DNA of 64,000 nucleotides. Origin: Typha latifolia (taxonomy: Eukaryota; Streptophyta; Magnoliopsida; Poales; Typhaceae). Every line of letters begins with the position of its first letter. The first letter of the stretch is position 1. Of this stretch, positions 14,701 through 26,394 are shown piece after piece. The DNA is taken from NCBI GenBank assembly GCA_019914945.1, contig CM034105.1, positions 5,208,001 to 5,272,000 of the forward strand, read 5' to 3'. The position numbers and the translations under genes were made by a program. Under the pieces are notes generated by a model that saw only the letters and a program-made list of their open reading frames with translations, was not told where the DNA came from and ran no database searches.

Positions 14701-17700
14701 GATCTTGCGCCCTAATTCCCCAAAGCCTACTACCGGATGATTTATGAGGCCTTCTTCCAGCATATTGAGCTAAACAACCAACAAGGAAAAGGTAAAACAG
14801 ATAAGAACAAAGTTAGCTAGACTCATTTCTGCTAATGTAGATGACTAACCTGCCTTTTTTGCCACCGAAGATAAGCTTTCTTGTCAGAAAACTCCATTCT
14901 TGAAACACAACACAATAGTTCAAGTGGAACTAAGAGATTGTCCATTCGTTTCCCCACTTTACCTACAAGAGCATTAAGCAATCCTTGCCTTGTGCGTATA
15001 TCCATTGACTCTGCAATCTGATGAGAAAAACAAATCAAATTGCAAATGATCAACAATGTCTAATCTTTGGTATGCATAACCCTAAAGTATAGTGAGGAGA
15101 CTTTGAACGCGTACCACTAATAGACAAGATAGAGTCATTAACTATGATGGACAGTAAGTATTTGAAATTTATGATTCTCCAAAATCAGTTAAAGAAGAGG
15201 TATTCTCACAATAAATAGAAATCTTTGCCTCAACTATTAATAAATGGAGTTGATGCTTAGAATGAATATCCCTCGGGCCTTAAAGGCTCCTTTATATGTG
15301 TGACCGCGATGCAATGGTTCTGCAAATGTGGTTGACGAACAGAGTTGGAGCAAAATATTCTTGATGTGTTAAACTGTAGGCACTTACGAGTAAAGTTGTA
15401 CCAAGAAAAAATGGAGCAAAAGAGGAGGATGGCTAAATCTGAATAACCAACCCCTCAAAGCCTATTTGATTGTCTAAACCCGAAAGTGCAATTCGTACTC
15501 ATTAGAGGTTATGCAAATTTGTTAAAAAAAATACATTGAGAATTTAATACTTTTACAGTATTCCCAAATGTCCAATGCAAGAAGTACAGAAGTTCTTTAG
15601 CTGCAGCAATTGCACTAATTTGCAACAACAAAGTATATAGGAAGACACAAGGACATGAGGACAACTTGTATAATAAATGAAATCCAAACATCTGCCATAA
15701 GAAAAAGAAAAACTTGCATTCGCGATTAAGTTTAGTAGTTCAAAAGTTGCATTATGTTATACTCAATAAGATTTAGCTAATGATATAACAGGATAAAAGG
15801 AAAGGTAAGCAGCATGCCTCAAGTTGAGCTCTCATTGTTTCCAACAGACCAACTAATCCTGGAAGGTGAGTTTCGGGTGCCGGATTTTCGCTTTTGCTGC
15901 GAGCAAGTTTCCTCATCAATTTGGACTTCTTTTCTTTCTTCTTTTCTTTCATTGGTACAATGAGACCCCTAGACAAGGAACAACAAATAAGAACAGAGGA
16001 GGACTGCAAGCACCAAAATGTGATGACAACTGTTTTGACATGATTTAGTGCAGTACTTAAATTTCTAATATGAGAACAAACACAAGAATCAGGAAGAAGA
16101 AATCTGGGAGACTAAGGACAAAGAAGGATACCCAGAAGCACCGGCACAGGCGACGAGAACTTCATATGCAGTTTCACGAAGGTCATCATCAGTAATACCT
16201 GAAGAGTACAGCATAACATGTCAGTGCTATTATGCCTTTCTTGCCGTACATATTTATACAAAATCTTCCCACCAGGCAGACCTGGAATCGCAAATCGTTT
16301 AGACTCCTCTAATAATCTCATGTAATAAGTGTCATCTTTCTTAATCATACAACATCCTATTGATTAACAAGACAGACTTGGATCCTTAGTTTTGTCTTTA
16401 TAATAAGTTGCAAGGCATGGGACTAAAGGTGATGGTAAATGAACATGTCATGTCTAGCAGTTCACCAATTGAAGGACCCAGATCTGTTATGTTACGACCC
16501 GACTGCAGGGGTCGATTTAATTAGGTTGAGTCGAGTTGAGTCGAATTTAGTTAGTTGCTTTTGCTTATTGCTTTAAGATTTGAATTAAACTGGATAATCT
16601 ACGTATATAAACCCAGCAAGGAGTTAGATCCGACCCGCTATGTTTCTACTTCTATAAACAGAGGGTTTCAATGTTTACTTAGGGATCATAAAATTGTGGA
16701 TTGACTATCGAGTTAAAATAATTTTGTTATCTTGCATTTACATTTTAATCGTCGCCGCTGGATTGCTTTCACTTTCTTCGGAGAAGATATTAACCCTAGA
16801 AACCCTATCAAGCTATCAAACCATAATCCACACCTCCCCTCATGAGTCACCCTCCCTACTAGCCACCCACCATCACCTTACGGTCATCCGCAGCCCTCCG
16901 ATGACCGCCGCACTGTCGGTATTTTCGTTTTTGTCCAGTTTCGATCTTCATCCACTGTTTCAGTCATATCTTTTCATCGAGATCTTGGAACCGCTTTATT
17001 CTAAAGCCATCAAATCCGTGATATCTGAGGCAACCACACATAAAAATTTTAGAATTTTCCTACGAACATATCGTTCCAGTTCTGATTTGTAATAGGCTAT
17101 TAATTAAATTAAGAGCAACGAAGAAATCCATCTTAGTATATTTAGTTGTATACAACTTATAGAAGGATCCTATTCTATTAACCCATAACCTATCTTAGAT
17201 AACTTAGACATCATCGTTATCTAAAGCAATTTAGACAACCAAAAGACAATGACCTAATGGAAGCTAGGTTTCTATCTTTTTAGAGTATATATTTGTTGGA
17301 ATTTTCTAGCATATTGAGAATATGAAAATTGTATTATTTTCTCATCTGGGGCTCCTCATCTGCATTAAATATTACGAACCAGATCTAGATTGATCCAAAC
17401 GTAATAAAATTATGAAAATTATATGGTGCTAGGCTCACGAGTTAGAGTTCTAATGGTTCTGGTTCACATGATTCTGACGTCTGGATAACAATATATAGAT
17501 AAAATAGTGGAGAAAGGTCAAAACAGAGTAGAATAGTAATTATCCGACGTTACGGCTACTGTCAGAGAATGGCGGACGGCCAAAGGTGGTGGTGGACGGC
17601 CATAGAGTAGGGTGTCTGCTGGAGAAAGATAGTGGCTAGGGTTTGAAAACTTTTGAGGTTCTACGGCTATGATATACTCCTACGAAGATAAATATGATCT

Positions 17701-20700
17701 AACGGCTATATTAAAAGATAAAGATGATAAGAAATATTTGGCTAAACTTATATTCATTCCACAAAAATTATCAACATATGTACACTCTTATTTCTAAGAG
17801 TAAAAATCCTAGCGAATCGGATCCATATGCAGATGATCTGCTTTATTTGAAATTTAAAACAATAAGATAAATCTAACTAACTGACTCAATTTGACTAGAC
17901 TAACTTAACCCACATAGTCGAATCGTACAATCCACCATGCTGCCGACACCTCGTCCTCAAGGTGACTAGTATACAACCTAAATCTTCTGGCTCATGTCAT
18001 GCTCATGGGACCACAAGTCTGCATGCAGGTTCGGCTCAATCAGTTTACGAGGGTCCATCGAGTCATTCCAAGAGTCGTCCTCAGGCTCGTAGTCGAGCCC
18101 CAAGTTGACTGATTCGGATCGCGAAAATTCGGTACATCTCAAGATATCTGCACTTCAACTCTCCCATTCCGTAGCTAAAACCCTAACCTTAGGGCTAAAA
18201 AAGTTTTTCACCCTAAAGGCACCGATGTGGGTTGTATGGGCTCCAGCCACTGCTGGGTTAGGTAGTGGGTTGCCGACAGTCGACCTTCAAGTTGTCCTTG
18301 CAGCGGCAGAGCGACGGTTATGGCGTATCACTGATGGGCCCATCGACCCTAGTGGCTGCGGTTGGTATTAGCCATGGCCCCATTTCACAGGAGCCCCGAG
18401 GGTAGAAGCCACCCCAACGTTGCTTGGCTCGCAAAAATTCACCGTGATCGTGGCTACCGAGTTCGGCCATGTGGCGGTCTCCAGCGGCTTGGATGGCCAC
18501 CATTGGATGGCAATCGGTTAGAGGAAGTCGACCATGGCCACCGATGGTTGCTGGAATGTTGGACCCAAGCCCACGAGCGATGGTTTTGCTGCAACAAAGA
18601 GAGTCACCGCGGGCATTCTACCAGCCATCTCCTACGACTGCCGCCGATCTGGCTCGGGTGTGAGGGTCTTATGGAAGAGATAGAACGTGGTGGTTGAAGT
18701 CAAGAGCACCTGGATTGCCGTCAGTGGAAAGCTAGGGTTTTCGGCCCTAGCTTCCACCATGGGTGAAGAAGACCTTGGAGCCACTATTGCCGGCAGCTCC
18801 GACATGGCAGCGGTTGTGTTCTGGGTCTGCAATTGTCAATGGACCTCCACCACAGCCAAAGGAGGGGTCAAAGTCGCGGTTTGTGCTGGCACACCTCCCC
18901 CACAAACAGGTTGGGTTTTCTTAGCGTGAGAGGGCTTCACCGCCGTTGTCGGCAACTATAGGCGGCGGTGGGTGGCTAGTAAGGCCTCTGTCAAGGCCGG
19001 GATCAAGTTGTTGAGAGAGGTTTGCATCTTCTTCAACTCATTTAAAAATTATTTAAATATTGTCCTTGCCTGCGCCGGTGGGTCATCGCTGGCGGCTGCT
19101 AGTGGTGGTGATGCAGCCAAGGAGACACTCACAAGAATAAAGGTGAGTTCCTGGTCCTCCACAGTTGTTCCTTTCTTGTTCATCTTCTTCGATCTCGTGC
19201 TAACCATCGGTCGAGAAACATCGGCTCTAATACCAATGTTACGAACTAAATCCGAACCGATTTAGATGTAAGAAAATTATAAAAATTTATATGGTGATAG
19301 CATCATGAGTTAGAGTTCCAATCATTCTAGTTTCACATAATTCCGATGTATGGATGAAAAGTAATAAATAAACCAGTGGATGAAGGTCGAAATAGGGCAT
19401 AGTAATTATCCGATGTTACGACGTTCGTCGAAAGGAGACGGATGGATAAGGGTGGTGGTGAACGGCCGTAAAGTAGGGTGGCTACTAGAGGAAGACAGTG
19501 GCTAGAGTTTGAAAGCTTTGGAGGTTCTATAACTACGATCTACTCCTACGAAGATAAAAGCGATCTAACAACTATATTAAAAGATAAAAACGATAAGAAA
19601 TATTTAGCTAAACTTAGATTCATTCAACGATAATTATCAAAACATGTCAACTCCTATTTATATGAGTAAAAATCCTAGCGGATCGAATTTACATGCCGAT
19701 AATCCATTTTATTAAAATTTAAAATAATAAGATAAATCTAACTAACTCAATTTGACTCAACTAACTTAATCCTCGTAGTCGAATCATAATATTAAAATAG
19801 TTCATTCATTATTCATTAATTGATGTGATGTGCAAACCATTTAAATTTCGTTGTATGGAGTGATAAAACTATATCAACCTACTTAATTGTTTACCTTAAA
19901 ATTGTCCCTGAAGTTCAAATAGCTTGGTCAAGAAAATCTAAGTATTGTCGTGCTGATAAACTATCGGCTCGATACATGTCAATCAGCACATTACCACGTC
20001 TCTATATAGGTTTCTTAGGGTTTCTATACATATTTTAGGTTCTAGTATATATATTAAGGCTTACATTAGAGTCTTTATCCCTAGATAATATCATAAAAAA
20101 ATCAATTTTGTTATAAATATAGCAATAACCAAGTCGAAATATGATTCAGCATATAATACCAAATAATTTCATATATTTTGAGTGAAAATTTGGGGTAAGT
20201 AATATATAAAATAATTTTAATTATGCTGAAATTTATTCAAAATTATAAATTTCGGATTCAAATCAACTCATATAGAATTATTCTAACATATTTTTTCACC
20301 AATTTTGACTCAATTTGAATAACTTCGATATATTAATTTATAATATCTGAAATTTGGGGCAAAATCCAAGGAAATCATGTTTTCCCCCTTCTATTTTTGA
20401 AGAGTATTTTTAAATAAAAAAAACTAGCATAATATGCTAAATTTATGTAGAATGACACAAATGATAAATCTAGCTTCAATTTGCTATATATAGAATGGTT
20501 AATCTTGGATTTGATTTCTAAACTGAAGAAAATAGAAACAAAAGTAAGAAAAACATCTTTTAATAGGATTTGAAATTCTGATCCTTGGATCAACCTTCTT
20601 GTCTCCTAGATCTCTCTCTTTCTCCTTCTCTTCTTTCTAATTTGATAAATAAGCCTATCAACAAAGATACCAAAAGAGGGTCTCTTTGAGTAAGCTAAAT

Positions 20701-23700
20701 AAGTGAGAGTTATGGAATAGAAAACTCTTTTGTTGCACACTCTACAAAACTCTTTTAGTTTTCAGGCTTTATATGAGTAATTACTATTTTCTTATTTTTG
20801 TCATTTTTCTAAAATTTTCAAAATTTTCCTGCCTTTTTAAATAATATTTAGAATTTTCTATAATTAAAAAATAATCTGATCTGATCCGAGCGGCTGAAAC
20901 ACATATCATTTTTTCGAGAGGCTGATCTTGATCCCGATATCTTGTACCGCATTTATCGTCCTTCCCATTAAAGTGGGGGAGGTTGTCTGTTCTCCATCAC
21001 CCCAAGTGGTTGGCCATCTATCGATTGTAAAGCGTGCTAATAAAGTGGTATAGATTTGCTTGATAAATTTGCAATGAATTAACAAATGCTCAACAATTTT
21101 GTCCGCTTCACCACATAGAACACACTCAACACTACTAGTGTATCCTTTTCTTTTGAGAGTTGTTATTGTTCGTACAAAGTGTGTCAAAGCAAGCAAGCAA
21201 GCAAAGGAAAATCTTTACCTTTGAGGGAACCAAGATCTTCCAAATTTGATTGGTGATCAACGATCATGCCAACCAAATTTTAATTGACAAACTTCTTTAA
21301 TTGCATTCATTCAAGATGGCAATAGGAACTTTTGCTGATTTTGTAGCATTTATCTGATGCTTAAAGCATTCCAAGGGACTACATATCAATGCATGGGCAG
21401 CAAATGTCTTAAAACTACCTCGCTAGGAGTGTTCGCAACTTTGCTGCCCAACCACATATGGCAGCATATGAGATTGCAAGCCCATGCATAATTGCTTAAA
21501 GCATGCATAATACGCGCATCTGTATGGGATATGGACCGCATATGCATATATGTGCCTATATCTGCATGTAATAGTGATAACTTTTAGACTTCTCTTCATT
21601 AATCATGGTTTACAAAAATAAGATTTAGACTTGTGTTTTCAATATCAATATTTTACATAGTTACTTGGTTGTATCTCAGAGTATTATTCTATTTCTATCC
21701 TTTCGTCCTAAGAACTCCATCTCTTTTTCAATGTTGTTTCCACTTTAGCACTTCAAGGCATGCAACACACTCATCGCTTATTAGCACTATTCCGTCACTT
21801 CTTAACATCCTACAGAGGAGTGGTAGAGCAGTAAGAGGAATAGCTGTGGTGATGATGGCAAAGGGTAAAGAAGTAGCTGCTGAATTGGGTCTCAAAGGAA
21901 GGGAAGAAATTCAAGGAAAGGGGTAAAATATGACTTATTTTGGGGGAAGGGGGGTATGAAAACATCAAAATTTAAGCCACGTTTAATAGTTGTAACCAAC
22001 AAACCTATTTTATGAAAAACACTATGACTTTAGTTTTAAGAAAATGTGTTTTCCCTAAAACATTAACACCAAATAGCCATTTGGTGTCGTAATTTCATTA
22101 TATGCTGGTGTATTGTTAATTATTTTATTGCCCTTCGTTATATTCTCTAGTAATTACTTGTTGGTGGTTGTTATCAACTTACTGCATAATTGTCAGAAAC
22201 GTTGGTTTAGTAGAGTTTCTTAAGTAATTATATGATTGCAAAGTTTTAAAAAATTGTAAGTGGTATACGGGCAAACAAGGGACCATGTAGTGCCTAAGAG
22301 TTAGGCAGATGCCCAAGCGGGTGCCCAGAATTCAAGATAGTTAAAAAATAAGTAAACAAAAGAAATAATATTAGAGAAGAAGTTGAATTAATACTTACAA
22401 TCTAAACAATATTCGAATGCATTCTTATTAAGAACTACCGTAACCTATTTGAATCAACTATTCAACATGTACAATAATTCTGAATTTCAGAGTCAATCTA
22501 CATATTAAAATATGATGTGAGATGCTAAGGCAGGACTTAAGCGGAGCCTAATTATATTCTATCTAAGATGGGAGTCTTGGAGTTAAGATGGAAGTTTTTC
22601 AAAACAATGTATGATTGTAAAGTATCATCTAGATCCGCAACTTAAGCTTTTATTCAACCCAACCCAACCCACCTGCCCATCTTCCTCCTCGAGCTAGGGC
22701 ACCCGACGCGGGTGCAAGCTGGGCCTCGAGCTCAGACCATGACGAGACCGGCGACTAGCGATGATGGTGAGCAGTGACGGCAAGCTCGACGATGAGGTCG
22801 AGCTACAAAGCAAGCTCAACGGCGAGCGATGAAGGGCGAATACTGGTGGTAGGGAGATCATCAAACCCGGCGTCACTAGATTTGTCACTCACTTTTTAAC
22901 CTTGGAGAGCATCATGCGCTACAAGGATGATATTATACGGATGTTTACATCACAGGAGTGGTCTATGAAAATTAAGAATATGAAACCTAAAGATAAATCT
23001 TTAGGTGAAACTTTAAAAAATATAGCTCTTGGAAATACATTTTGGGATAATATTACAATTGCCACCGCAGTATTTGAGCCTTTTGTCAAAGTATTAAGAC
23101 TTGTAGACAATAATGACAAGTCTGAGATGAGTTTCGTATATGAGGCAATAGACATAGCTAAAGAATCAATAAAAACAATGTAGGCCAAAGTTATAGGAAG
23201 TGGTGGAAGATGATTGATTCTAGATTGAACAAACAACTACATAGAGATATACACGCTACTGATAAGCATGCTTTTAAGTTTTAAGTTTTAATTTACTTTT
23301 ATTTATGAATATTTAAAAATTTGAATGCTTACAAATTTTAAATTTCTACAGCATATTTTCTTAATCCAAGATTTCAATTCTCTAAAAATGTCAATAATGA
23401 TAGTGAAGTCTTGTTGGGGGTTAGAAAGGTAATCAGCAAGCTTGAGCCCGATATTCATAAACAAATCCTGTGCGATAAAGAAGTGAGTTATGATTCAATT
23501 AAATAATTTTATTATTATTTGTTTTAAGTTTTAACTTTCAATATAATCAATAAACTAATAATATATTTATGATTTCAGATGGAGAGATATAGATTGAGAG
23601 CTGGCCAATTCAGTACTGCTAAAGTTGCTGCAGCTATATCTCATAACACTCCAGCTAAATGGTAGTCTATTTATGGATGGGAGGAGGCACCAAATTTGAC

Positions 23701-26352
23701 GCCAATAGCAAAGAAGATTTTAAGTCAAACTGTATCTTCATCACAGTGTGAAAGAAATTGGACTACTTTCTCCTTAATCCACACAAAAACACGCAACTGA
23801 TTGACAATGAAAAGATTGGAGAAGTTAATTTTTTGTCATTATAATATGAGATTGAGGGAGAGAAATTTAAGAAGAAAGGCAGAAAATGAACAACTAATTG
23901 ATTTAAATCATGTTTTTGATGAAGGAGACCCTTTGACTCCATGGATCAGAGAAATAGAGGACAGGTTATTAGATGACAGAGATAACATATGGTTAAATGA
24001 AATATTGGGAGAAACCACGACGAAGGCAGAGGCTGGTACGAGTCATTCGGCAGCAAGAGATAGTATACCTACTAGTACTAGTCATAGTCCTGATGATGCA
24101 TATGGTGGTGAAATCATTCTATCTACATTTGTTGAGGAAAGTCAAAGAGGCATAAGGAGTGAAAATAGAGAAACTAAGGATATATATACATATCAGTGAT
24201 GTCGTCATGAGATGCATTTTGGTTCCTATGATTATGGTACATCGAGTATTTATTATTTAGAGCCATCACAAGATCCATATGCTAGTTATTATCCTCAGTA
24301 TCCTCAGTATTCTCAGGCACAAGATCCAAATGCTAGTTATTATCCTCCTCAAACGCAAGTCACACAATAAAATTCATACAATATGACTAGTATGATGGAA
24401 TCACTTTTTAGAGCATCAGGTCCCAGACATCAATATTTACAAACTTATGGTGATTATGATGATGAAAACTATAGAAATTTACGAGAACCAGCTCGGTATT
24501 CAATAAAATTTTAAATTTTGAGCAAGTTAATACATTTTTTAAAGTTTTTAGACTTCATATGTGAGTAATTTTTGTTTTCTTATTTTTTGTCATTTTTTCT
24601 AAATTTTTCTGCATTTTTCTGTCTTTTTAAATAATATTTAGAATTTCATATAATTAAAAAATAATCCGATCCGATACAAACGGCCGATACGTATCATTTT
24701 TCCGGACGGCCGATACCGATCCCGATCCCGATACTGGGAACCTTGGAATACGAGCAGCGACGTCGACGACAAACGGATCGCTGCTAGGAGGGGTGTTGTG
24801 TGGCACTCCTTGTGCCACATGCGGTACATTGCCCGGCACAATAAGTGCCGATCAGCATGCTCCGAGCCGGTCGGCACAACTATCGTCATAAAAGATATTG
24901 AACAATTTGTCATATAAAATCTAGCGCTAATAAAAACCTTCCAAACGAAAGATCCCTAGTCAAGTGCTTGATTGAGAATATTTGAGTATCACCTAGATTT
25001 ACAATAAAAATAAAAAACAAAAATAGTATTTACAAATGGGTCATATTAGCTTATTTTTCATTATTTTCTTTAAATAAAATTTGGGCCACTACTTTGAGCA
25101 AAAAGAGAATTCTAGCTATCACCACTGCACATGTTCCAAATCAAACACTTACTTAAATCTAGACGGGCCACTACTTTCTTCAAGTTTGAATTAATCTTAT
25201 GGATGCTCACTCCACTCAATTGATCAATGATGGAAGGGTCGCTTTACTCGTACAACACTGACATTATGTCAAAATAAAACATCAGGTAAGCATTATTACA
25301 TTTTATGAGAGCAATCCAAGTACCATCTAATAAAGTTGCTCCAAATCAGGTCCTAGGACAAACAGGTGCACAAAACTTTAACACACTTAAAGGAAAAAGT
25401 TCTAATAAGTTGCATGTGGTGGAAAAATCATTTCGGTTGCACTCTTCACCAACCATTGATTGCTTACAAGTATCTTAATGATGAAAATACTACTTGATAT
25501 GTATCGTGTGGCTAATCTAGTTTTCTATCTTCTTCCTTGTTTCCTCTTGTGATTTACAAAAAAGACTGTTCTTAACATTTAATCAAAGTCAATGGCCACA
25601 GATGTCTTCTTTAAAACAGGATTTCACACAGTATATCATTAATTGAGACTTGCACAATAAATGACTGATCTGCAACTGACCTCATGTACTACTTTACTTT
25701 AAGGCTGAAGCTTGTACTAAATTTGTCATGGTACTTCTAGAGTTCTCGTCACTTGTATAAGTGAGAACAGTATTTAATGCTATGGTATTTTTCAGTTAAT
25801 CGCTAGCAATTATTCTCATAAGATTATACTATGAAGATTCTCTTCATGTTCAGACAGCTTGCAGTGTCACATAGACAAATGAGTTCTAATCATACTAACC
25901 TGTTTCAAATGGTGGCACTAGTAATGAAAGATCACTAACATCATTTATCTGTCGCCTAGAAACCCTGAGGCTATCAACTTCTTCATCATCGTCAAAGTCC
26001 TCGATATCATCAACAGTGAGTTCCTGATCATCTGGAGAATGTAAAGACTGAGATTTGGACAAACTTGTCATAACAGGTGATGACAACATAGGGACTGGTG
26101 ATGGCATCCTGACAGGGACTTGTGGTGGTGCTCGCACTGGTGGTGACCCAGATGATTCTGGTTTTGTAACTAAAAAGAATTCTTCAGTACTCCCTGTATT
26201 GTTCTAACAAATAAAGAAATGTAAAAGAATGTCATATTGATCATGAATTGCCCATGGCCACAGAAAAACTAAATGCTCGCCCGGTAAGTGGGATTGCTAG
26301 CAAAAGTAATGGAAAAAGGATGAACAAAGAGAAAATAACATTACATTGATCA

Positions 26353-26394
<42 letters not shown>

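Larger units (their letters stand above)
17370..19791 (-). mobile_element. Deleted Ty3/gypsy-like LTR retroelement
   Basis: Two LTRs of about 555-560 bp (17370-17929 and 19237-19791) are direct repeats enclosing only 1.3 kb. The 5-bp duplication TTAAA flanks the whole at 17365-17369 and 19792-19796. On the minus strand a primer-binding-site-like TGGTATTAGAGCCGA (19221-19235) sits beside the 5' LTR and resembles the initiator-Met tRNA site TGGTATCAGAGCC. A gag-like start, MVSTRSKKMNKK, begins at 19207. At the other end CCTTGAGGACGAGGTGTCGG precedes a weak purine tract, as in gypsy elements. Protease, reverse transcriptase and integrase are gone. It lies in the 9.7-kb PATROL1-like intron, same strand as the gene. 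Confidence 0.85.

Noticed and set aside
16694..17092. 132-codon open frame on the plus strand
   Set aside because: It lies wholly inside the solo LTR at 16490-17094 and matches no protein family; composition is LTR-like.
18105..19265. Several GC-rich open frames between 18.1 and 19.3 kb
   Set aside because: They fall in the internal region of the minus-strand gypsy-like element and run against its orientation.
22902..24199. Possibility that copy C encodes a functional transposase
   Set aside because: Its pieces are in different frames with internal stops, and the N-terminal half and left end are missing.
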